Shown here piece by piece: positions 16,125 through 23,583 of a stretch of DNA of 64,000 bases; position 1 is the stretch's first letter, and every line of letters begins with the position of its first letter. The position numbers and the translations under genes are program-made. Source of the DNA: CAZPQN01 sp964588795 (lineage in GTDB: Bacteria > Fidelibacterota > UBA2242); the NCBI GenBank assembly GCA_964588795.1, contig CAZPQN010000006.1, positions 24,138-88,137 of the forward strand, given 5' to 3'. The notes below the pieces were generated by a model, which worked only from the letters and a program-made list of their open reading frames with translations, was not told where the DNA came from and ran no database searches.

Positions 16125-17678
16125 TTAAAATTCCTCGGTAAGATCTTTACCGGTTTTAACCGAAATGAGACGAAAATCATCCGGGTTGACAGTCGGATCC
16201 TCGACAATCCGGAGACGCAGGAGATGGCGCCACTGGATTTTCCAGAGCAGACGACTGGTGGATTCACGCAGGTAGCGGGCAAAATCGGGGTTGAGGTGCA
16301 ATTCCAGCCGGCGCTCGCGGGATTTGAGACGAAAACGGCGGAACCAGCTTTCCAGCTTGGTGACCAGTGATTCCTTGGAAGTGATACGTCCCGAACCGTG
16401 ACAGACGGGGCATTCCTCGCTGACCGTGTGCAGGAGGGTAAGGCGGATGCGCTGACGGGTCATCTCCAGAAGCCCGAAATCCGAAATACCCAGCACCGAA
16501 ACTTTGGCGCGGTCGCGTTGCAGTTCGCGTTTGAGTTCCTGCACGACGCGGCGTTTGTTGTCGTCTTCTTCCATGTCAATGAAATCAATGACGATCAGTC
16601 CGCCAATATCACGCAAACGTAACTGCCGGGCAATTTCCTTGGCGGCCTGCAGATTGATCTTGAGGGAATTCTCCTCATGCTCCTTTTTACCAATGAACTT
16701 GCCGCTGTTGACGTCAATCGTCGCCATGGCCTCAGTGTGTTCAATGACTAAAAATCCGCCGCTCTTCAGCCAGATGCGTTTATTGAGAGTTTTTTCGAGT
16801 TCCTTTTCGACATTGTATTGCTCGAAAAGAAGATTGCGCGAATGATAATACTCCAGCTTTTTTACGTATTCTGGGGAGGAACTTTTAATATAGGACAGAA
16901 TGTCGCGATACAGGTCTTTGGTATCAACGATAATCTTATCAACGTCGGGAGTCAGCAGGTCCCGCATCACCGAGGCGCTCAGGTCCATATCGGCGTAGAC
17001 GCAGGTCGGTGCCGGCTGAGTACGGACATTCTCTTCCAGCTCCGCCCATTTTTGCAGCAGATTCTCGAGATCGGCGCGCAGGGCTTTTTCGGATTGGCCT
17101 TCGGCTACGGTCCGGATGATGAGACCGAATTTGGCCGGTTTAAGAGCGCGGGCGAGATTGCGCAGACGGCGTTTTTCGCTGTACTGGCGAATCTTTTTCG
17201 AGATGCCGATGTAGTCGGCGTTCGGCACGAGCACGATGAAGCGCCCGGGGATGGAAATATTGGTGGTGACCCGCGCCCCTTTTTTGGCGAACGGTTCCTT
17301 GATGACCTGCACGAGGATTTCCTGCCCGGTTTGCAGATTAAATTCATGCCGCCGCCGGGGTTTCTTGCGCTCCGGCGCGAGGGCTTGTTCGACGTCTTCG
17401 GCGTCTTCCTCTTCGTCCCGGCTGATATTTTCCACCCAGGCGAGGTCGGCGGGGTCTTCGATCTCGGAAAAAGGCAGAAAGGCATTGTACTCATGCCCGA
17501 TTTTAACGAAAGCGGCCTGAATGCCGTCCACGACATTCTCGACCGTTCCCTTGAAAATGCTGCCGACCAGCCGGGTTTTGCCGGGCTTTTCGACGAAAAA
17601 TTCGACCAGCTCCCCATTTTCAAGGATGGCAATGCGCGTTTCCTTGGTGGTGGCGCTGATTAAAATGTGTTTTTCCAT
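16125..17678 (-). CDS. rng: Ribonuclease G/E family endoribonuclease
   Basis: 517 residues. Endoribonuclease for 16S rRNA 5' maturation and mRNA turnover. The N-terminal S1 domain (about 35-130, 'GSIFKGTVENVVDGIQAAFVKIG', 'NAFLPFSE') carries an acidic then basic insertion ('SRDEEEDAEDVEQALAPERKKPRRRHEF') typical of FCB-type RNase G. The catalytic DNase I-like domain has 'IDVNSGKFIG' and 'IVIDFIDME', supplying metal-binding Asp residues. The Zn-link CPVCHGSGR follows near 430. No long C-terminal degradosome scaffold is present, so RNase G fits better than RNase E. It starts 19 bases after the radical SAM gene. Confidence 0.94.
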   Translation of the reverse strand: MEKHILISATTKETRIAILENGELVEFFVEKPGKTRLVGSIFKGTVENVVDGIQAAFVKIGHEYNAFLPFSEIEDPADLAWVENISRDEEEDAEDVEQALAPERKKPRRRHEFNLQTGQEILVQVIKEPFAKKGARVTTNISIPGRFIVLVPNADYIGISKKIRQYSEKRRLRNLARALKPAKFGLIIRTVAEGQSEKALRADLENLLQKWAELEENVRTQPAPTCVYADMDLSASVMRDLLTPDVDKIIVDTKDLYRDILSYIKSSSPEYVKKLEYYHSRNLLFEQYNVEKELEKTLNKRIWLKSGGFLVIEHTEAMATIDVNSGKFIGKKEHEENSLKINLQAAKEIARQLRLRDIGGLIVIDFIDMEEDDNKRRVVQELKRELQRDRAKVSVLGISDFGLLEMTRQRIRLTLLHTVSEECPVCHGSGRITSKESLVTKLESWFRRFRLKSRERRLELHLNPDFARYLRESTSRLLWKIQWRHLLRLRIVEDPTVNPDDFRLISVKTGKDLTEEF

Positions 17679-17696
17679 ATAAATTTCCTGATACTT

Positions 17697-20198
17697 TTAT
17701 TCCAAAGGCGTTAGGGCGACTCGCTGACGAAGGACAGTATAACTATGGTCAGGAATTCCCAGCGCCCGGATGACTTCATTGACTTTCACAGAACGACCGT
17801 TGATGACTTTCAGCGTTAGGCTGAGGGTGGCGTTTAACAGAGATAAGTTAGTGATAAACGGGCGAATATTTATGTCTTTTGTAAACGATGCGGATTGGCG
17901 CGCCACCAGGATCACGGTATTGGCGAGCAGAGGAGCGATTTTTTCCGGCAGGTCAGTGGGAGGATTGGCGAGCTGGATCTGATACTGCGTTTCCGTTGTT
18001 CGGCTATAAACGGAAGGCGCGCTGGCCGGTAAAATTTGCGCGGCTTGCACCGCAAAACCGTCCGGCAATACCCGATTAAGTCTGTCAGGAATATCAGCAT
18101 AAGCCCGTTTCAGGGTGATTTCCAGCCACTCCTCACTGCTGGCATAGCCGGTAGGCAGGGGCAGGCCGGCAGAAATTTTAGGTTGAGGGTGAAAGCCTCC
18201 AGTCATGGTTGGTTCCAACCCAGCCCGGCGCAGACTGTGCCGGAAAACGCGCAGAACATCTAAATGAGAAGTGAAAACCGCTGAGTTTCGTTTGCTCCAT
18301 CGGATCAGGTAACGTACGCTGGGCGTATCGTCCGAGACGCTGGTCGAAAGCGCCGGCGCCAAAGGAGGCGCATCTCCGACGATTTGCATCTGTGCTCCGT
18401 CAAGACTACAGACGCCGCAGTTCAGGCACCCCGCGCGACAATCCGGGGTGAAAACTTCATCCCGCGCCCGGGCGCGTTCACCGAGTAAATAGGCCCGCGT
18501 GACTCCGCAATCGATTATTTCCCAGGGTAATTTTTGTGTTTCTGACCGTTCTGACAGATACTGGCCAGGATCCAGATGGTGTTCGTTCAGCGCGGCATCC
18601 CACAGTTCCGGTCGAAAATGCTCGGACCAGGCCTCGAAACGAGCCCCTTTCTGATGAGCGCTGTGGATCACATTGGCCAACCGGCGATCGCCGCGTGCCA
18701 GGATGGCTTCCAGGCGCGAGGCCCGGGGCGCCCGCGCCATGACCTTGGTACCCTTTAACGCGCGGAGAAGCGGTTTAAGCAGGTCGAGCCGCCGCTGGAT
18801 TTCCCGATCGTCAACCATTGACTCCCACTGGAAAGGGGTAAACGGTTTCGGAATAAAGGTGGACAGCGTGATATTCAAATTGAGCCGCTTGCCACCGGCG
18901 GACAGTACCTCGCGGCACAGGTCGTAAATGGCGACAAGATCGGAGTCCGTTTCGGTAGGCAGGCCGAGCATGAAATAGAGTTTGACGAGCCGCCAACCAT
19001 TGGCCACCGCCGTACTCACTGTTTGCAGAAGATCGGTGTTCGTAATCTGCTTGTTGATCACTCGGCGAAGGCGCTCGGAACCGGCTTCCGGGGCGAATGT
19101 CAATCCGGTTTTGCGTACTTCCTGTCCGGTCTGAGTCAGGAGTTCACTGAAACTGTCCAGACGCAAGGAGGGATAAGACAGAGCAATATTTCTTTGGCGC
19201 AATTGAGGATCTAAGCTCATTAGGAGTGGCCTGAGCGCGCTGTAATCGGAGGTCGAAAGTGATAAAAGGGCTACTTCATCCTGACCGGTAACCGCAAGGC
19301 TGCCGTTAACGTAGCGGAGAATGTCTGCGGGCGGCCGTTCACGGACTGGTCGATACAGCATACCCGCCTGGCAGAACCGACAGCCCTTGGTACAGCCGCG
19401 CATCACTTCCGTCGCCAGACGGTCCTGCGCAATTTCCACCAACGGTACGATTGGACAGGGAGGATAATTATCCGGTTTGAGCAGCGGAATTTTCAAGGCC
19501 GTGATCAGCGACGGAACGGAACGATGGAGCGGAAGTGGAAAACCGTCCGCATCGGGCTGATAAAATTGCGGAACATATATTCCTTTGAAAACCTGCGCCA
19601 CTTCTGACAGAATTACCCGGCGCGAACGTCGCTTCCGGCGCCCTTCTCCTAATACCCGTGCCAGGGGTACTATAATCTCTTCAGCATCACCGATGACAAA
19701 AAGGTCAAAGAAGGGCGCAAGCGGTTCGGGATTAAAAGCACCATTTCCCCCACCAATGATGAAGGGTTCAAGGTCGTTACGGTCGGTTGCCAGTAAAGGC
19801 AGGTGCGCCAGAGTCAGCATTTCGATGATATTGGTCAGCGTGAGCTCGTACGGCAAAGTGACGCCGATCATGTCAAAATCTTTCAGCGGCAGGTGGCTTT
19901 CCAGACTCCGGAGCGGCATCTGATTCTGACGCAGGTAGTCGGCATAATCAGTGGCGGGGGTGTAGACGCGTTCCGCCGCGATATCTTTTTCGCGGTTTAA
20001 AATGTGATACAGAATCTGAAACCCGTAGTAAGACATGCCCACGTCATAAAGATCGGGGTAGGCTAACGCCAGCGTGGTTTTGACCAGGCGGTGGTCTTTA
20101 CGGACAGTGTTGAATTCATTGCCGGCATAGCGGCCAGGTTTGGCAAATCGGTTCAGCAGTGCCGTGCTGTCTGGCGGAGTGGTTAAATCGGAGTTCAA
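17697..20198 (-). CDS. Radical SAM protein with B12-binding-like N-terminus and fused DUF2344 domain
   Basis: 833 residues. The start codon is TTG (20198-20196); no better in-frame start exists before the conserved N-terminus. Domain order: a B12-binding-like Rossmann region (about 30-200, 'YDLYDVGMSYYGFQILYHIL', 'IIGGGNGAFNPEPLAPFFD'); a radical SAM core with the 4Fe-4S motif CTKGCRFC; a second Cys cluster CRAGCLNCGVC near 585; and a C-terminal DUF2344 domain ('SHLDVLRVFRHSLRRAGL...FHPQPKIS'). In many bacteria the radical SAM protein and the DUF2344 protein are separate neighbours of rng (TIGR03960/TIGR03936 types), and here they are one chain. The exact substrate is unknown; the link to RNase G, L21 and L27 suggests an RNA or ribosome role. 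Confidence 0.88.
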   Translation of the reverse strand: MNSDLTTPPDSTALLNRFAKPGRYAGNEFNTVRKDHRLVKTTLALAYPDLYDVGMSYYGFQILYHILNREKDIAAERVYTPATDYADYLRQNQMPLRSLESHLPLKDFDMIGVTLPYELTLTNIIEMLTLAHLPLLATDRNDLEPFIIGGGNGAFNPEPLAPFFDLFVIGDAEEIIVPLARVLGEGRRKRRSRRVILSEVAQVFKGIYVPQFYQPDADGFPLPLHRSVPSLITALKIPLLKPDNYPPCPIVPLVEIAQDRLATEVMRGCTKGCRFCQAGMLYRPVRERPPADILRYVNGSLAVTGQDEVALLSLSTSDYSALRPLLMSLDPQLRQRNIALSYPSLRLDSFSELLTQTGQEVRKTGLTFAPEAGSERLRRVINKQITNTDLLQTVSTAVANGWRLVKLYFMLGLPTETDSDLVAIYDLCREVLSAGGKRLNLNITLSTFIPKPFTPFQWESMVDDREIQRRLDLLKPLLRALKGTKVMARAPRASRLEAILARGDRRLANVIHSAHQKGARFEAWSEHFRPELWDAALNEHHLDPGQYLSERSETQKLPWEIIDCGVTRAYLLGERARARDEVFTPDCRAGCLNCGVCSLDGAQMQIVGDAPPLAPALSTSVSDDTPSVRYLIRWSKRNSAVFTSHLDVLRVFRHSLRRAGLEPTMTGGFHPQPKISAGLPLPTGYASSEEWLEITLKRAYADIPDRLNRVLPDGFAVQAAQILPASAPSVYSRTTETQYQIQLANPPTDLPEKIAPLLANTVILVARQSASFTKDINIRPFITNLSLLNATLSLTLKVINGRSVKVNEVIRALGIPDHSYTVLRQRVALTPLE

Positions 20199-20291
20199 TG
20201 GCCTAAATTGTTATGGAATCAATTACACCCGCTAATTTAGCGGGAAATGACCGAAAGTAATAAGTTAGAGGACGAGCAATCGCTCGGCGTT

Positions 20292-20855
20292 TCACTGATT
20301 GCCGGCCAGTCCCAGCTGGTCGGCTATGCCTTTCAAGGCGTCGATCACGCGCTGGATGTGCTCGGTTTCGTCTACACCGAGTTCGGTAATTCCCTGTTTG
20401 ATTTCAGCACGATTGACCTTGGCGGCAAAAGCCTTGTCCTTGAATTTTTTCTGCACCGAGCGCGGCTCGACGTCCAGGATGCTTTTCGAAGGGCGTACCA
20501 GCGCGACCGCAATGACGAAACCGGACAGTTCGTCAACCGCAAAAAGGGTTTTAGCCAGAAGGGAATTGCGCGGAGTATTGGTATAACCGGCATGACCCAT
20601 AATGGCGGTGCGCATTTCTTCAGGATAGCCGGCGCGGGACAGGATTTCGTTACCGCGGTAGGGATGGTTGTGCTCATCAGGATACATTTCATAGTCGAAG
20701 TCGTGCAGTAAACCGGTAATGCCCCAGTATTCTTCGTCCTGATGATAGTGTCGCGCATAGTGGCGCAGGGCGGCTTCGACTGCCAGGGCGTGTTTGAGCA
20801 GGCTTTCAGTCTTGGTATACTGGCAAAGCAATTGCCAGGCGTGGTTGCGATCCAT
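20292..20855 (-). CDS. HD-domain hydrolase
   Basis: 187 residues. The HD fold motifs are 'LLKHALAVEAAL' (His22) and 'GLLHDFDYE' (His51-Asp52), followed by 'HPYRGNEIL' and 'IMGHAGYTNTPRN'. These belong to the small HDIG-type phosphohydrolase family often annotated as uncharacterised HD proteins. Family members hydrolyse nucleotides or other phosphate esters with divalent metals; the substrate here cannot be deduced. It sits in a run of minus-strand genes, 93 bases before the radical SAM gene and 11 bases after the 93-residue unknown protein. It has no signal peptide and is cytoplasmic. Confidence 0.85.
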   Translation of the reverse strand: MDRNHAWQLLCQYTKTESLLKHALAVEAALRHYARHYHQDEEYWGITGLLHDFDYEMYPDEHNHPYRGNEILSRAGYPEEMRTAIMGHAGYTNTPRNSLLAKTLFAVDELSGFVIAVALVRPSKSILDVEPRSVQKKFKDKAFAAKVNRAEIKQGITELGVDETEHIQRVIDALKGIADQLGLAGNQ

Positions 20856-20866
20856 AGTATCCTTTC

Positions 20867-21148
20867 TTAATTGGCAAGTGGATAAAAATCTCCGGGAAGG
20901 GGCAGGAAAATGCCGCGTTTGCCGAGCAGGCGTACGAAGCGGCGTTCGTAAATCAGCCGGTAAGCACGTTCTCGTTCAGGAAAACGCGTCAGTATCTGCC
21001 GCCGGCATTCTTCCAACAGTACGACGGCCTGGATTTCGTTGAAATCCTCCGTCCTTAACCTTCTCGCGATCCTGTCGGCGTAATGCCTAAGCCAGGTCAG
21101 GTTCTTTTGCTCAACTCGGACGGCGGAGTTTTTCGTTGAGGTTGTCAA
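20867..21148 (-). CDS. Small conserved-looking protein of unknown function
   Basis: 93 residues, not recognised. Mostly helical and rich in Arg/Glu ('LTWLRHYADRIARRLRTEDFNEIQAVVLLEECRRQI'), with no signal peptide or transmembrane segment. It is supported by its gene context: its ATG overlaps the TGA of the upstream hydrolase (ATGA, 21145-21148), and the HD gene follows after 11 bases, so it is translated as part of the operon. The segment before the end ('FVRLLGKRGIFLPLPGDFYPLAN') is aromatic and Pro-rich. It could be a partner or regulator of the hydrolase. Confidence 0.65.
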   Translation of the reverse strand: MTTSTKNSAVRVEQKNLTWLRHYADRIARRLRTEDFNEIQAVVLLEECRRQILTRFPERERAYRLIYERRFVRLLGKRGIFLPLPGDFYPLAN

Positions 21149-21948
21149 GAAATCTTCTCCAGTGGATACAATTCCGGGCGGCGATCCTGGAAGATGTCGT
21201 TGCGGGGGGTAAATTGTTTATCATCGGCGCTGGCCGGGTCAATGTCCAGGACCAGTACTTCTTCCCGGTCCGTTGACAGCTGTCCAATGCGCTGACCATT
21301 AGGAGCGGTGACCTGACTTTTGCCGGTAAAGGTCAGCGGCGCCTTACCGGGCCGAACTTCACTCCCGATGCGATTGGCGGTCGCGGTATACAGCCGGTTT
21401 TCGAGGCTTCTCACCAGCATGGCGTCTTGGCAATAAGGCAAAATCAAATTAGCGGGATGGGCAATAATCTGAGCTCCCCGCAGGGCGAGTGACCGCGCCA
21501 TTTCCGGAAACAACCAATCGAAGCAGATCAAAATTCCGATGCGGGCGGAGCCGATGTTCAGCACGGGTGGCGGCTCGTCACCGGGAGCGAACCAAAATTT
21601 TTCATCACTGAAGAGATGGATTTTACGGTAGCGTCCGATAAAACGACCTGAAGAATACGCCACGGCGCTGTTAAAAAATCGGCCACCATCTTTTTCGATC
21701 AGGCCGCAAATCAGAGTCGATTGACTTTGGTGACTTAAGTGCGCTAAGAATTGGCAGGTCGCACCGTCCGGCACCGGTTCTGCCAATTCAGACACTTCTT
21801 CCACGGAACAGAAAACATAGCCGGTAACCGCCAGCTCTGGCATAACCCACAGGTCCGCCGTATGCTGAGCAAGCCGGTCGCCTATTTTCTGGCGGTTAAA
21901 TTTGGGGGCGCCCCAGCGGGGTGCAAATTGTAGCAGTCCAATCCGCAT
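21145..21948 (-). CDS. Carbon-nitrogen hydrolase (nitrilase superfamily)
   Basis: 267 residues. The catalytic Glu-Lys-Cys triad of the superfamily is visible: Glu38 in 'LWVMPELAVTGY', Lys109 in 'GRYRKIHLF' and Cys142 in 'GILICFDWLFPE'. The fold is complete and of normal length. The family cleaves C-N bonds in amides, carbamoyl compounds or omega-amides. The subgroup cannot be fixed, although 'PNGQRIGQLSTDREEVLVLDID' at the C-terminus is common in NIT and N-carbamoylputrescine-type branches. It forms a translationally coupled pair with the 93-residue protein. Cytoplasmic. Confidence 0.88.
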   Translation of the reverse strand: MRIGLLQFAPRWGAPKFNRQKIGDRLAQHTADLWVMPELAVTGYVFCSVEEVSELAEPVPDGATCQFLAHLSHQSQSTLICGLIEKDGGRFFNSAVAYSSGRFIGRYRKIHLFSDEKFWFAPGDEPPPVLNIGSARIGILICFDWLFPEMARSLALRGAQIIAHPANLILPYCQDAMLVRSLENRLYTATANRIGSEVRPGKAPLTFTGKSQVTAPNGQRIGQLSTDREEVLVLDIDPASADDKQFTPRNDIFQDRRPELYPLEKIS

Positions 21949-21993
21949 CAGGCGACGTCAGATAACAATTTGATATTTAAAGGCCGCAGAATG

Positions 21994-22698
21994 TCAGGGA
22001 AATTTGACACCGATACCCAGCTCGGAATAAATATTGGACAGTCCGTCGCGCACAAATTTTACATCAGGGTGGCGGTCGGGCAAATGCTTGCGCAGGAGTC
22101 GGAGCGCACGGTTATAACAATATTCGGCGCGGGCGAGATTGGCGTGTTTCTCGTAGTAGGCCGCTAATTTGGCGAAGACCCGGGCGGTATTAGGGTGCTC
22201 GAATCCGTAATGAGTTTGCAGGAAGGACAATGCCTCCCACAGCAGAAGTTCGGCCTTTTCGGTAAAACCGAGTTCGTCTTCCACGTCAGCCAGCTGGCAG
22301 AGATAGACACTTTTGCGTAGGCGATAAAGCTTGTTCTGGGCATCCACTAATTCAATCAGCTTTTTCAGGAAAAGGCGTTGGTTGGTGCGATTTTTCACGG
22401 TCTGATACAGACCGACCAGGTTTTCAAGGGTGGGGATCAACTCGGCGGAGTCACTGCCACAAACGCTGATTTTGACTTCGAGTGCCTGTAAATACTGACT
22501 CTCGGCATCGGTGTAATTGCCCAGCATGTCGTTGATCCAGCCGAGGTTATTCAGCACCTTAGCCGTTTCCAGATGCTCACGTCCATAAGCGGATTCGGCA
22601 AAGTACAGCTCTTCTTCGGCAACCCAGAGCGCTTCGTCATAGCGCGTCAAATCGATTAAACGGACGATCTTCTGGTCATACTCGATCAGGCGATTCAT
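21994..22698 (-). CDS. Tetratricopeptide (TPR) repeat protein
   Basis: 234 residues, without a signal peptide. It contains about four to five TPR units of the kinesin-light-chain type: 'EHLETAKVLNNLGWINDMLG', 'YTDAESQYLQALEVK', 'PNTARVFAKLAAYYEKHANL' and 'ARAEYCYNRALRLLR'. The characteristic W-G-Y-A-P-like spacing is about 42 residues. Such proteins hold protein complexes together. The gene heads the long minus-strand run of nitrilase, unknown, HD, radical SAM, rng, rplU and rpmA, separated from the nitrilase gene by 45 bases. The upstream 159-base region is divergent with the alkyltransferase gene. Partner unknown. Confidence 0.8.
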   Translation of the reverse strand: MNRLIEYDQKIVRLIDLTRYDEALWVAEEELYFAESAYGREHLETAKVLNNLGWINDMLGNYTDAESQYLQALEVKISVCGSDSAELIPTLENLVGLYQTVKNRTNQRLFLKKLIELVDAQNKLYRLRKSVYLCQLADVEDELGFTEKAELLLWEALSFLQTHYGFEHPNTARVFAKLAAYYEKHANLARAEYCYNRALRLLRKHLPDRHPDVKFVRDGLSNIYSELGIGVKFP

Positions 22699-22809
22699 AG
22701 GGGAACCTCTTCGTTGCCGCTTAGTAAGCCAAAAGATTGCATACTGCCCGAATTTAATATTTCACAACATTTAGGCCACGTATTTTTTTTATCAAGGTAA
22801 AAAATCCTT

Positions 22810-22839
22810 TTGCTTGCCTTTTTCACCGGTGTGTATAAA
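22810..22839 (+). promoter_or_regulatory. Candidate sigma-70 promoter for the alkyltransferase gene
   Basis: TTGCTT (22810-22815), 18-base spacer, TATAAA (22834-22839). Transcription would start near 22846. A three-codon frame ATG-AGT-GCA-TAA at 22854-22865 lies just before the in-frame ATG at 22867. Confidence 0.45.
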
Positions 22840-22857
22840 TTTCGCCAGTTAACATGA

Positions 22858-23577
22858 GTGCATAAAATGCAACATCTCGGCAATGGAACGGTGCAGAAAA
22901 TAATCAACCAGCAGCTACCTTTAGACGCACTGACGAACTTGTATCTACACTGGCGCCGCTGTCCGACCTGCCAGCGCAAGTTGCGCGGCGGCCTGGCGAC
23001 GAGCGCCTTCACTCGAATAAATAATCCGCAAAACTCCACGGTTTTTAGTCTGCGCTGGATGGAGCACCCGCCGCGCAGGATGTTATTTACTACTGATCAC
23101 GAATTGCTGGCAATTGCGCTGACAGCCGCTGAATATCGCAATTATATCCGCCGTCTGCGAAAACTCGGATTGACAGTCAGGGATCTTGGTGATACGGAGA
23201 AGCCGCGGGGAACAATAGTCCAAGCCCTGCACGACTTCCTTAGGGCAGGGACACCCCTGAAACCCAACCGGATTAACCTTTTATTGATGGAAACGCTTTT
23301 CGGGCGGGAGGTTTTATTCTGGACCAGCTTGATACCTTATGGACAAACTGCCAGCTATGGCGAGGTCGCTAACTGGATGGATAGGCCCGGCGCCGCCCGG
23401 GCAGTCGGAGGCGCATTGCATCGCAATCCCCTGCCATTTATTATCCCTTGTCACCGGGTGATCGGCGCGGGTGGCGCGTTGATCGGCTTCGGTGGTGGTT
23501 TGCCCATGAAGCGCAAGTTACTTGAACTTGAGAGCAGGAATCTGCAAATTATTGCCTTGGATGAAACACATTGTTAG
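22858..23577 (+). CDS. ogt: O6-alkylguanine-DNA alkyltransferase with unusual N-terminal Cys/His segment
   Basis: 239 residues from GTG 22858 (ATG at 22867 is an alternative). Suicide DNA-repair protein that takes alkyl groups from O6-alkylguanine onto a Cys. The C-terminal domain holds the active site PCHRV (Cys198), the helix-turn-helix with 'IPYGQTASYGEVANWM' and the following 'AARAVGGALHRNPLPFIIPCHR'. The middle domain (about 70-130) is the variable N-terminal ribonuclease-H-like part. The first about 50 residues are extra and contain 'LYLHWRRCPTCQRKLRGG', an HxxxCxxC pattern like the end of an anti-sigma (zf-HC2) zinc finger. Whether this binds zinc is not known. It is followed after six bases by the glycosidase-like gene. 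Confidence 0.88.
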   Translation: MHKMQHLGNGTVQKIINQQLPLDALTNLYLHWRRCPTCQRKLRGGLATSAFTRINNPQNSTVFSLRWMEHPPRRMLFTTDHELLAIALTAAEYRNYIRRLRKLGLTVRDLGDTEKPRGTIVQALHDFLRAGTPLKPNRINLLLMETLFGREVLFWTSLIPYGQTASYGEVANWMDRPGAARAVGGALHRNPLPFIIPCHRVIGAGGALIGFGGGLPMKRKLLELESRNLQIIALDETHC

Positions 23578-23583
23578 CATTGG

